Assembly: GCA_904063045.1 (NCBI GenBank)
Contig: CAJFCJ010000004.1
Location: 1,109,713-1,173,712, forward strand
DNA length: 64,000 bases
Direction: 5' to 3'
Source: Dimorphilus gyrociliatus
Taxonomy: Eukaryota; Annelida; Polychaeta; Dinophilidae
In this document: positions 50,158 to 61,255 of the stretch, piece after piece
How the letters are laid out: every line of letters begins with the position of its first letter
How positions within the stretch are numbered: position 1 is the stretch's first letter
Notes under the pieces: model-generated
What the model was told of the DNA's origin: nothing
Databases searched by the model: none
Seen by the model: the letters and a program-made list of their open reading frames with translations, nothing else
Program-made: the position numbers and the translations under genes

Positions 50158-51079
50158 TTTTTATTGCCTACACTATTTCACAACAACTGTAGAGTAATAA
50201 AATAGCATACTTTATAAGTGAAATCGTCTTAAAGATATTATCTTTTATTCAATACCGATATGTAAATATGATGACTCATTTATCTTAGAATCGTGTTCTC
50301 CGTGCAAAAATAGGTTTTCTAATAAGCCCCTGGAAATTTATCTCATAGATTCCTTTTTCTATACTAAAAAACAAAAAAAAACCATAAAATTTTCTCCTTC
50401 TTGTTTTTATGTCACAAAAGTAGGGAAAGATAAACTGTAGGAAACCTTTCACTCATGAGTGAATACTTGGAAAAGATGCCCTAAAGCTCCCATTAAAATA
50501 GGACCGAATGTTTTCGAATCAAAATAACGGATTACGAAATATTAGGCAAAATAAAATTAAACAAAACTATAATTCATGAATAGGAAATATGAAAGTAATA
50601 CAACAAGTAAAGTAGTAGTTGCTCCCTCTTTACTCCGCTGTTTGTCTCACATATCAAGGTGACATTGTAACTGTTAGTATTCTAATTAAAAATCATAAGA
50701 GAATTCCTTTTATGCTAAATCAGCCACTTATTCACTATGATACTTTATTGAGTTTAATTTTTCATTACTAAAAATATTCTCCTATGTATACAATTGGTAA
50801 GCACAAGGCGTTCAATGCTTGGGCATTTTGTATATAATATAAATTATTAAAGGTAATTACTTGTTTCTCACTATAATTGCACGTTTTAAACTTTTGACAT
50901 CTGATTTATAGTCTTTATGACAAATCTCTTTGAGTTTGTCGATTGACTATAATATAATTCGGGGTTACTATTATAACAAGTTGAATATTTAATATATTAA
51001 TTTACATGATAAACGCAAGATGTCGCTGTAAATATTTATTTTTAACCATAACTACGGGTTAAAAAGAAGAGATGAAAGC
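50158..51079. other. Gene-poor AT-rich stretch
   Basis: No gene or clear element is seen except an AGATGTC variant motif at 51018-51024. Confidence 0.5.
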
Positions 51080-51450
51080 ATATAACCATCGATTAACGAC
51101 GTCTGTTCAACTATCGATCCTAATTCCCTATTATCTCACCAGATTACGCAATAACTGTCAATTCTGAAAGCGTCCCAGCCATTTCGTCGGTAAACAAACG
51201 CGCCATAAAAAATTCAAAATTAACAATCAAAGTGTCGGCGGTCTCTGCTCGAATATTAATGAGCAGGAGTGTAACTAATAATACACCGATAGACAGAGGC
51301 ATTTAGCGGCTAATGCTCCTACAAACAAAGGCCGCAAGCAAAATCCGATATACTCCATACTCGTGTTTGTCTTACTACTTTCGTCGTGTAGTTTAATGCT
51401 TCGCGAACTTTTCGCGCGTTCGATTCTTTTTCATTAGCTGTAAATTTCTC
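51080..51450. promoter_or_regulatory. Candidate regulatory island 2 upstream of goosecoid
   Basis: About 370 nt of higher GC and CpG in an AT-rich region, with stops in all frames. It contains ATCGATTA, GGTAAACAAACG (forkhead core, 51190-51196), CATAAAA, CTAATAATAC and CAAACAAAGG motifs. The dense unique sequence and lack of coding potential suggest a conserved noncoding element, possibly a goosecoid enhancer about 3 kb upstream of that gene. Confidence 0.4.
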
Positions 51451-52655
51451 AATCAATTTGCCCATAGCGTTTTTAAACATAAACTAAAAACCGATAATCT
51501 AGGTCTATTTCTTCACTCATATTTTATATGTATATCCCTGCTCGCCCCCCTCCTGTCTCTACCCGCCGTTGTCTTTCTTAACTTGTAATTCAGTATAACA
51601 AAGCGATAATTAAGTAAAGTAGAGGGACAGGCTTTTCCACGTGTCTTTTTTGTAAAGAAACAATCTTTTAATTTTCAAAATAATTAACTATTTATATAAA
51701 ATTCTATTTGAATATATTGAAAAAGTATATCCTAAAGAAGAAGCTTATGAACAAAAGATATTTATGAATTAATACGATACCTAGTTCTTATTACATAACT
51801 AAATTACTTACTTAAAATAAGCCGCATTTTTTGCGCTTTTCTTTACATAGCAGATAAGGATTAATCATAAAGCACTAAAATTCCTAGGATAAGCAAATAA
51901 CGATCATACAAAATGAAATTAACGTTTTCTCTTGGCTTAATACCCATAGGGAGTAGCAATGATTTAAAAGTTTATAATAGCAATAAATACATTATAGTAT
52001 ATCTTTTATATCTTTAAATAATTATACATATATATACAGCACTACCTAAAGGATTCTTGCAAGAAAAAAAATCATACTAATGATAAGGAGATTTGTCAAT
52101 TTAGTGCTTTTTTTTCTAATTATTATTTTGGAGTATGTCATAGACCAATTCAAGCAGAAAAGCATAAGGATAAATGTAATTAATTAGTACTTTGTATTTT
52201 TGTAATAATAATAGAAAATTTTTTTAGCTTTTTAACGGATTATTATGAATTAATTTACTTGTATGGTTTAATCAAGAATTTTGGATTAAAAGCATCCTTT
52301 CCATTAGATTATTAAACAATATATCCAATTATACATAAGAAACTCAATATCACGACAAAAAACATCTGTTTCTCAAAAGGAGCTTTGTTGTTCTTTTATA
52401 TATCTTGATATTAATATATTTTTAATAATTTTACAAATTTTTTATAGTGTATTTATTACATTATTAAAATAAAAACTATTTGTCACTTCTTATGGCATAT
52501 TTCTAAGAAAACTACTATAGTATATAGTAAAGGAAAGTGTAAGTGGGCTATCTCTTCCACTTAATAAAAGAGATATTTAATGAAGATTGTATTAAGATTG
52601 TGTACGCTTTCTAGACTGTTATATTGTTAAGCAAATAATTGAAGAACGACTTCAT
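51451..52655. other. Gene-poor AT-rich stretch
   Basis: No gene or strong motif noticed. Low-complexity A/T tracts. Confidence 0.5.
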
Positions 52656-52865
52656 AGCGAAAATTGTGAAAATATGTCAACGGGAGGTGCTTCTTATCAA
52701 CACGTAAAATCTCGCTAATCCTCGCCGGCAAACATTGTTCAGACTCGAGAATTACGCCTTCACCGCTCACTAATCCGATCGGCCATCTAGTAATTCCAAC
52801 GTCTGTCGTCTTGTTAAAAGTAATCAATTTACAGTACCCATATAGCTTTGAAAGCAGGGGCGGTC
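52656..52865. promoter_or_regulatory. Candidate regulatory island 3 upstream of goosecoid
   Basis: About 200 nt, GC- and CpG-enriched, with two exact K50-homeodomain motifs (GCTAATCCTC and ACTAATCCGA) about 60 nt apart, a CTCGAG E-box-like palindrome and an AGATGGC motif (reverse, 52782-52788). A minus-strand open frame of 88 codons covers it but resembles nothing and is probably chance. It lies about 1.4 kb upstream of goosecoid. Confidence 0.4.
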
Positions 52866-53775
52866 CGAAAAAAAGGAAAAGCGCAATAAGCAATTCATTA
52901 ATATATTATGAATATATTATAGGATCGATATTGTACTTGCCACAATAATTTCCTTTAAAATATCCATATAATATGCATGATATAAAGTGTAAGTCATTTA
53001 GTTTTTAGCAGTTATTCACTTTTCGCTTCCTATTCATAGGTTTTCCTTTAGAAACTATTCATAAATTATTAACTAAAAATCGGTGATAAAATATAGTTAG
53101 GACCTTTTTTTTAAATATTTAAATAGACAACTACCATATTGTTATAATTAATACTGTTATTTCTCGAATTAAAGATGACCTTTTTATATAAATAATCCCT
53201 TTTAAAGCAAATTTTTATGTAAGTTTATTAAATTAGTTGATTAACATTTGTTAGTGTGAAAATTTTACTTCTATTTGATACGAAACAAATAGGAAGCAAG
53301 TCAAAAAACGGTGTCAAAGTGTGAAAATGACACAACGTAAATGTTTACAAATCACAAGCCTATTTCCTTTTTTTAAGCCTATTAATTTAAATTCTCCAAA
53401 GTGTTCTCCGGTGACTTGAATGTATTAGGACGAGAAGAAAATGATTGATGAAGCGAAAAACGCCTTAGGTGATCATATCTATGCAATATGTGACTTTATT
53501 GACAGTGGAAAGAAGTATACATCGTTTTTTCTATTCATACCAAGAGTATGAGAATTCTAATCATCCTCTTCCCCAACATTTTATAATATATTATTTCCGT
53601 ATAAATATTTATATACAAGTATCATCTCAAGATAGATATAAAACGAATAAGAACTTGTCATTGGCAGTTTCCTATTACCCCAAGTAAAACACACGTATGG
53701 GTGAAATTATATAGTGTTGTGTAGCTTATGATGTGTTAGCACATCATTTTCTTAAGTAGTAACAGCTTTGTGGGA
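52866..53775. other. AT-rich stretch upstream of the goosecoid promoter
   Basis: No feature supported. The short plus-strand open frame around 53469-53687 is low-complexity. Confidence 0.45.
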
Positions 53776-53801
53776 GATTATTAGAGATTATCACATAATC
53801 C
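53776..53801. promoter_or_regulatory. Clustered GATTA/TAATCC sites before goosecoid
   Basis: Within 26 nt there are two GATTA motifs (53776-53780, 53786-53790) and one TAATCC (53796-53801). The last two form a 6-bp inverted repeat GATTAT-CAC-ATAATC. The cluster lies about 375 nt upstream of the goosecoid ATG. Lys50 homeodomain proteins, including Goosecoid, bind TAATCC, so this is a candidate autoregulatory site. Confidence 0.45.
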
Positions 53802-54121
53802 TCGTCCGCTACCTGCCTCCTTAAATACATTCGTGTTTTTTAGGTTAATGAAGTATAATGTAACTATAAACTATACTAGCTCAAAATTTTCCCAACAATG
53901 GCCGCCGTAACACCTTGTAAAAACACATTTTCGTCGGGCAAGAAAAATCTTTACAAAGAGGATTACGGCATCCGGTTTGAGAGTTTTAGGAATTTATCAG
54001 TTTACAGTCTTCGACAAAGACTTCATTTTCACCGGCTTTATTCCTCGCTAAACGCCCCGCTTTGTTCAAATCTTTTTTACAGTCCCTAAAAGACGCGATT
54101 CGCCGTAGTGGGAGGAGCTTA

Positions 54122-54144
54122 ATTTGCATACGGCTCCTGATTGG
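54122..54144 (+). promoter_or_regulatory. Goosecoid core promoter: octamer and inverted CCAAT box
   Basis: An exact POU octamer ATTTGCAT (54122-54129) is followed by ATTGG (54140-54144), an inverted CCAAT box, 32-54 nt before the ATG at 54176. The arrangement suggests transcription starts very near the first ATG. Confidence 0.45.
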
Positions 54145-54175
54145 TTAGCAGTTGGAAAGGTGAGCTAGCCGCTTC

Positions 54176-56460
54176 ATGTATTCATTTCTTCAGCAAAATC
54201 GGGTGAAAATGCACCACTTGCCACTATATCTCTCTGCAGACCATCTCAAGAATTCTTTTACAATTGAAAGAATTTTGGCACCGAGACCGTTTTTCCCAGC
54301 TCCTAGACCGACTCCTTCAAATTTTTTCCCATATTTTCCAACAGAAAGTCCAGCTCCGTTCTTATTCCCCTTCCCAGCGGGAATGATAACCCCAGATATG
54401 CTTAAGAGTGGTCACAAGAGGAAACGAAGACACCGAACAATCTTTACTGAAGAACAACTAGAAGAGCTAGAGAAAACATTTCAAAAAACCCATTATCCGG
54501 ATGTTCTACTCAGAGAGGAATTGGCATTGAAAGTTGAATTGAAAGAGGAAAGAGTTGAGGTAAGCATAGCGTATTTATAGTTCAGTGACGTCTTTCTTCT
54601 CATCTCGTTAAATCAGTAAGACAGTCGTAGATAAGGGAAAAGCATCAAGCTCACTGATGTATAAAATTTATTGTACACTTATATAATTAGATACATCTGT
54701 ATATGCATAGTCGCTATATTTATCAGATCATATACCAGTACTACATCGAAATATCTATAAACAGCGATACGTATTATCTTACGTCATAAGTTGTAAGAAA
54801 GCATTCGCTTTCATGTCTTCCCATAGAGTGATCACGCAATAAATGTAAAAGTGTCTATTGATATTATAGATAAATTTTGAAACACTTTAAAAGCCGTAAC
54901 GTTCAAAGATTCAGTATAAATAGAATTAAAAAATAACCAACTTTTATATTTTGTACTTTTCTACTTATTTATTCTGTTGATATTTTCATTTCTATAGTCT
55001 TTAAAATAACATTAAGGAACTTATTTCGTGTATTTTATGTTAAGGAGGGAAGTAAGAGTTAAAGTAAAAAAATATAAAGGAAGCCTTTATTAAATATCCC
55101 CTTCAGCAATGAAAACCGAAAAATGAGTAAAATGTTCAGCTGGGCGGAAAACGGCTGATATTATTAGTTTACCTCTCTGCGAAATTAACGGCTACTAAAT
55201 ATTGATTTAGTTGTAGGCAATTAAGCGGATTTATGACGTCATCAAAGAGAACTCGTAGAACGTTTAAAAGGCGCCAAATAGCGAAGCCGTTTATCAGCTA
55301 ATGACGGCTAGTTTTTTTAAATTAGAAAGGCTGAAATGGGTTAAAGAAGACTATTGGTACAGTCGTATACTTATATATTTTTAAATTGCTTACCTTAAAG
55401 ATTACTATCCATTGTTTCCTCTTAAAGTTTTAAATTCTATTGAAAATGATCCTTTAAAGTAAACTATTTTGTAGGTGATTTTCTTTTCCTAATTAAAACA
55501 AAATATATACATAGTAGCTATTTTGAAGTAGGTCTCGAAACATCCTTTTCTGTTAACATAATAGGTTTTTCAATCTTTTCCCTAACGCTACATTATTATA
55601 CTATTTCGATCAATATAACTAACCTTTAGGCTATATAAACCAATTTTTTTAGTTAAGAAACCTGAGAGCTGTTTAATAACCCTAAATAAACTATTGTTAC
55701 ATTTTAGACACTCGTAGCTTTCTAACGGATTGCATTTATTTTTATACTAATTTCTTAGTTAAATCATTCGTTAAAAAGTTTACAAAGGACACAATTGTGC
55801 TAGTTTTGTATGTTTTTCTTCTGATTCCCTTATACTTTTCAACTTGATTATGTTCGAAAAGAGATTTATAGAGGAGGGAGAAATAGCTCAGGATTTTAAA
55901 TTCATTGAAACGCATAATATAAATATTTTAGAAATAGATATATTATATCAATTATACAAAAGCTATTTAGGTCAATCATTTTAGAATATTAGTTTTACCT
56001 TTCAGTCTTTTAGAAAAATATACGCTATATGACGTAAATTATTAATTCAAGTTTTATATAATAGATTTATAAGATGATTAAACTATTGAAAGAAAAAAGC
56101 CTGAATTGATAACAAATATTTGAAAAATAAGTTCAAATAAAAAATTATATTCAGGAGCTTGGTACTTGATAAATTGTGGTTTATCTAACTCTCACCACAA
56201 CATGAGCAACTCAAGTGTTTAATCCCCTCAGTAAGGGGTGGTGTCTCTATTTGCTACCTTCTGTTTTTTTTCTTTTTAGACAATACAGACTATATTTATA
56301 CGTAATAAATCAACAGGTATGGTTTAAGAATCGACGCGCAAAATGGAGAAAGCAAAAGCGTGAAGAACAGGAGAAGAAAAGGCGAGAATCTGATTTGTGC
56401 GTCGATGTGACTGATGTGGAAGACGATACTGAAGAAGATATAAATGGTAATTCTACATAA
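54176..56460 (+). CDS. gsc: Goosecoid homeobox transcription factor
   Basis: Two exons: 54176-54559 and 56317-56460, 175 residues from the first ATG; a second in-frame ATG at 54209 would give 164. Residues 27-36 ([10 protein letters not shown]) form the goosecoid engrailed-homology repression motif that recruits Groucho. A Pro/Phe-rich spacer follows. The homeodomain is at about residues 83-142: [17 protein letters not shown], then [15 protein letters not shown], with Lys at homeodomain position 50 (residue 132), the paired-like K50 class that binds TAATCC. The 1,757-nt intron interrupts the homeodomain between Glu and Val-Trp of helix 3, as in other goosecoid genes. The short acidic C-terminus (VEDDTEED) also occurs in this family. 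Family role: nuclear repressor in organizer, axial and foregut patterning. The protein is short for the family (often about 250 residues), mainly because the region before the homeodomain is compact. Confidence 0.93.
55130..55320. promoter_or_regulatory. Candidate intronic enhancer of goosecoid
   Basis: Within the intron, about 190 nt of raised GC contain GGCAATTAAGCGGATTTA, directly followed by a perfect CRE palindrome TGACGTCA and ATCAAAG (TCF/LEF type), and several TAATGAC/TTAACGG repeats. The rest of the intron is plain AT-rich sequence. The motifs suggest a signalling-responsive element; function is inferred. Confidence 0.4.
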
Positions 56461-57778
56461 AAAAAGCCCCAATATACTCTTGTTGTTGTGAAAAAAAAAT
56501 AATCTGTACATATTTATTGGAAGTTATAGATCACGGTTGAAAAGAACAGGGAGAGAGAAAGAGATAGAGAGAGAGAGAGAGAATGATAGATTTGTACTTT
56601 TAAACATATTCTATTAAACTGTATATATTTGAAGTAAATCTTTCTCCTCTCTTGATATGAAAAATTAACAAAAAAAGAGAATGTCAATTAATTTCTCTAT
56701 AAAAGTTCAAAGACAAAAAATCACTTTTCTTTTTTGCTTAGTGTTGAAAATATGGCTAATATTTCCATTATTTATTCACATATGCCCTATATACTATATA
56801 TAATATACTTATATATACATTAAATATAAATATATGTATATAATTAACTAATATATATTTATTAATAATCATCTATTGCTTAAAAGACAAAAAATCCAAA
56901 ATCTTATATTATGAAAAGAGAAAAAATCGTTGAGCATTCATAGATTCACATTTCCGCAAATTGATTTTTTGGTAATTTAACGCTTAAATATTTACAACCG
57001 TTCCTTTTTCTCTTCCCAAAGCTTATAGCATTTTCGGGTTTAATCAAAGTAAAAAGTGTAAAGGAATTATTTACTAAAGAAAATTTGTGAAAGCTTTCGA
57101 TTGATTTAAAAAAATAAAGCGTTCTACGGATACTTTACATTGAGACAGAGGCAGAGAGACAGGGGGAAGTGGGATAGGATAGACAGACAAAATTAAACTG
57201 ACAGAGGGATAGAAAGAAAATAAAGAATAGAGACGAAAACAGAATAGGTATAGGTAGATTTGCTCCTCTTTTTCTCTCTCAATCAATTTTGTTTAGCAAC
57301 AGAGTACCGAGAGTAAAGAGCGACAATTAATGGAAATATAGCTATTAATATCTGTTAAGAATTAAATATAATAGGTGTCCTAATTGTGCATAAAACTCTT
57401 ATGTGTACATAAAGTGTGTATGAGTATATTTCATTAATGCCAGTCAACTGCTGATCTATATGATTTAGAGTGAATGAGATAATGTACCATTGGCCATTTT
57501 TGTTTTTTTTAACTCTATATATTACTTAATGTTAAAATGTAAAGCGAAAAGTAGTTTGTCATTATGTTTTCATCATGTATGCTATATATTTATAATTAAT
57601 ACATGCTCTTTGAAAACAATTATCAGTTACTCATTGATATGATAATGATGTGTGTTAAACTAGATATTTAGCTTATATTTACAGCTATAGCATCATAATG
57701 ATGATAGGTAAAAAAAAAGGACATTTAAAAATATAGTCAAGTTTTGGATAGATTTCAAAGATTGTGCAACTAAATTAG
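56461..57778. other. Goosecoid 3' flank
   Basis: AT-rich sequence, probably including the goosecoid 3' UTR. No canonical poly(A) signal could be assigned with confidence. It contains a GA microsatellite near 56549-56583. No gene is seen. Confidence 0.45.
56549..56583. repeat. GA-rich microsatellite
   Basis: Imperfect GAGA run, about 35 nt. Confidence 0.85.
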
Positions 57779-57820
57779 GAGTGAGGGAGGGAGGGAAGGG
57801 TTGTGGGGGGGGGGGGGGTG
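57779..57820. repeat. G-rich tract with 14-G run
   Basis: GGGAGGGAGGGAAGGG followed by an uninterrupted run of 14 G (57805-57818). It has at least four G3 runs, so it could fold as a G-quadruplex. It directly precedes candidate regulatory island 5. Confidence 0.85.
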
Positions 57821-57835
57821 AAATAAAAAAAGCAC

Positions 57836-58075
57836 GCATGCATTTGTCAGTTGAAGAATCGTATTCCATTAGTCGGATTTTCGCCGCCGACGGCGTAGTT
57901 TTGCGCTTATAATCGGCACCGATTTTTTCTTCTAAAAAGTTGTATCGTTGAATGGCGGCGAGTAAATGCTAAAATAAACGTTTACTTAACGGATTAGGGC
58001 GTCGGAAAAAAATACTACGCCGATAAACTTTTAAGGATCGCGCTTAGCGTTATGCGAGCCTTTGTCAATATATGA
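57836..58075. promoter_or_regulatory. Candidate regulatory island 5 downstream of goosecoid
   Basis: About 240 nt with marked CpG content between purine-rich repeats. It includes CGCCGCCGACGGCG (an imperfect palindrome), ACGGATTAGGG (reverse of CTAATCC, K50 type), several GATTTT/CGATTTTT repeats and TTTTGCGC. No open frame spans it. Unique, CpG-rich and noncoding: a candidate enhancer or an unannotated first exon with promoter. Confidence 0.4.
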
Positions 58076-58148
58076 CAATGCTCTTCTTGCTTTTCTCAAC
58101 TTTTTCTTTCACTTATTCTTTCTATTATTAAGTTAAGCTGATTATCTA

Positions 58149-58206
58149 GAGAGAGAGAGAGACAGGCTGACAGACGGACAGAAATAGAGAGAGAGAGAAA
58201 GAGAAA
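58149..58206. repeat. GA-rich microsatellite
   Basis: Imperfect GAGA/GACA run immediately after island 5. Confidence 0.85.
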
Positions 58207-59525
58207 AGTATGTCGGCCAAAAGAATGAAGAATTAGAAGAGTAAAAAAAATTAAGTATATTATTCAAAAAAAGAAGAATAATTATCTTTTTTCTCTCTGT
58301 TTATTTATTCATACTTCTTTGCTGTTTTGTTTTTGTTTTCTCTCCATTATTTACCCATCTCAAATAACTTAAGAAGTGAATAATACATAAATCAAAGGAT
58401 TGATTTCAATTGTCACTTTAGAAAATATACTTTTCTTACTCTCCCTTTCTTTCTCTCATAAAGGCAGTTCTAGTTTAAAACTATTTTTATAAGTTATAAA
58501 TTATTTAAATAGATCTATAAAGTTTTTCTCTTTTTTTTAGAAGATAAGGTAAGTTTTTCTTTATTATTACGTTTTGTAAAAACTTCACTTGAAAGCATTT
58601 TTTTTGATTTAGTGAAATATACATTTATTCTTTGTATCAATCATAGTACTAATACGCCATCTATAAGATATTTACTCTTCATCTTCGTCGGAGAGTTTTA
58701 TAACGTTTTTAATAGATTATACATATATACTATAAACAAGGCTTGAATTTATACAAATAGATATTTCTTTATAGATTTAAATTGAGAAAAAAAGTAAAAT
58801 AAATTTTATTTTAATTATTGAAATGATCAAAAGATGGCAGCACTATATACTTTATGAATTAATTATTCTAAAACAGGATAATGACTTGATAGGCGACAAT
58901 GAGACACCTTATAGAAGTATAATAATTAGCGTTTTATTTAATAATTGATACTAATACAAAAAAATCGATATTATTAATATGAACTGCAAGATATAAATAA
59001 GAACAGTTTTACCCCAGAGGTAAATGAACACTTTTATGCCATAGTTCTTTATTTGCATTTTTATTATAATACCAATTTTTTTACAAATAAAAAGGCTTGA
59101 ATTAATGTTTTTTTTTTGTAAATTTTGCAGTTCAATAGTCACAATTCATGAACAAAAGCCTAAAACACATTATATAGTGTAAAATTTTGTGTGTCTATGG
59201 CATATATCTAGTTCAGAAAAACAGTAGGCTTTCTTATCAATGTTATTCAAAGATAAAAATGTACAATTTGAGAATTTTTCCATTCTATTTTGAGAAAATG
59301 ATGTATCCCTTTGAGGTACCAAAAATCATTCTAGTAATCAATCTTTATTAGGGTTCTTATTATGTACCCTTTTTCCCCTAAGATAATCTATAATAACTAG
59401 TTGTTTCATAAAGCTATTAAAATTTTACAAGATTTTAGTTTTATGTCAAGTGCAAAAGGTCTTCGTTTAGTTGATAGAGATTTCTTTCTATAAGATTCAA
59501 ATGATAAGAATTTAAGTTACAAAGA

Positions 59526-59612
59526 AAGGGCAGAGTGGGAGTGAGTGAGTGAGAGAGAGGGAGATAGATAGATAGAGAGGGGGAGAGGGATAGGAGGAGG
59601 GGGAGAGAAGAA
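59526..59612. repeat. GA/GT/GATA-rich microsatellite
   Basis: Purine-rich mixed repeat, including GAGT, GAGA and GATA units. Confidence 0.85.
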
Positions 59613-60060
59613 AAAACTTCTCTCTGCATATTCTCTATCTCTCCACCCATTCCCTGTTTTTCTATCCGTTTCATAGAATTTGTATGCTTTAGCGAGGCAA
59701 TCCATTGGGAGGGGAAAATACTTTAATTATGAATACGCAAAAGATAGGTTTGATATTCGCAAGGAGTTAAGTTCTAGGATATGTAGTAATGAACTTGAAG
59801 ATATCTGTTTATTATCTATGTAATTTTTATTCGTAAATTTCAGAGAAACAACTAGTCTAGTATTAGAAGTTTCCTAAAAACTAAATCATTTATCGGCAAA
59901 AGCAGAATAATAGATAAAAAGTATTAAATATTGAACAAAGTTGTATATTGAAGAAAAAATAGTAGCAAAAACAAAAATAAAAAAAGAAACATGTGCCATT
60001 CTTTCTCGTTCATCCTTTACCCTCCCTTAGCAACTGATCTATAGTCTTTTTTCTTTTTTA

Positions 60061-60145
60061 CTACCACTACTACTACTACTCTGTCTCTCTTTCTCTCTTT
60101 CTCTCTCTTTCTCTTTCTCTCTCGCTAGCTGGCTAGCTAGCTCTC
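60061..60145. repeat. CTA/CT-rich microsatellite
   Basis: (CTA)n runs into CT-rich repeats and ends with GCTAGCTGGCTAGCTAGC palindromic units. Confidence 0.85.
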
Positions 60146-60334
60146 TTTTTTTCTATGATCCTTAACCCGAAATCCCAACCCACATCGTATCCCATCAATT
60201 TCTTTTTTCTTTCCCATTGTCATTCTCTATCATGCATATATGTATTTATAAACATCGACTTATCATAAAATAGCCATAAACAGAGAAACAATGTGTAGTA
60301 AAATATATACACGAAACGTTTAGTATAAACGTTT

Positions 60335-60370
60335 TATGTATATATATATATATATATATATGTATATGTA
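60335..60370. repeat. TA dinucleotide repeat
   Basis: About 36 nt of nearly perfect TA. Confidence 0.9.
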
Positions 60371-61255
60371 CTTTATAACATCGTTAACTTGATGCACTTG
60401 GTTTACTAATAAGTATATATTTAACAGAAAAAATTGAAAAAGACTTTACTTATAGGTCAATACTTGATTATCCAATTCATTTCAAAGGATGACAACAGAC
60501 AAACACTTGCAAACACTGTATGCATATATTGTAAGTACATCATAGACTTAAGGGATAAATGATCAAGAAAACTATTACTTTTAGGCAAACAACTGCAAAG
60601 TGAATAGTTATTATAGTAAATGAATTAAGTTTAGTATACTAGATGTTTGATTTATAAGTCTATCTATCATCCTTTGATTTTTAATAGTTTATACAAGTCG
60701 ATATTATTTTGCTTTGCATAGAGGCAATTAAAAAATCTCTCATCTACATTAAGAAAGAAATCTACAATACGTTCGCATGACTTGATTTGCTAAAAAGTTC
60801 TGAAAAGAAGAATGATCATCATTTAGCGCTTTGAATCTACTTTATCAAGTTTGGATCAACAGCAGTCGAAAGAGAATTAAAAAAAAGAAAACAGAAACGT
60901 TTTTAAGTACACTTTGAAAAAAGAGGATAAATTTTTTTTGTTTTTGCATGCGCTCCATTGATTTAGAAAGAAAGTGAAGTTAGAATAAAAATTGAAAGGA
61001 ACAGTCCTGAATAAAATAGTAGATGAAATAGGACTTTTTCTTCTTCTGAATTTTCTACTTCTTCTTCGTCATTTTCATCTTCTCTTTTTCTATTTCGGTT
61101 CCTTTGAGCACATCATTTCTACGAATTCTGTCGCGAGAAAAAAATTTCATTTATAATCGTAAATTATGTGAATGAGGGTAATAAACAGAAATATATCGGA
61201 ACAGAATGATTCCATTCAAAAAAGAGCCATCTGTTGGGAATAAACCTAAACTATG

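Larger units (their letters stand above)
58207..61255. other. Gene-poor region with microsatellites
   Basis: About 3 kb with no recognised coding sequence. It contains purine or pyrimidine repeats (59526-59612, 60061-60145), a TA repeat (60335-60370) and AGATGGC motifs (58656-58662 reverse, 58832-58838 forward, 61226-61232 reverse). Confidence 0.5.

Noticed and set aside
52627-52893. 88-codon minus-strand open frame with a hydrophobic start
   Set aside because: No family resemblance and no splice or promoter context. The GC-rich part is better explained as a regulatory island.
53898-54089. 63-codon plus-strand open frame just upstream of goosecoid
   Set aside because: It lies in the goosecoid promoter region, ends before the octamer/CCAAT elements and cannot join goosecoid in frame through a clear donor.
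59441-59705. Two overlapping Ser/Leu/Pro-rich minus-strand open frames
   Set aside because: They are translations of a GA/CT microsatellite.
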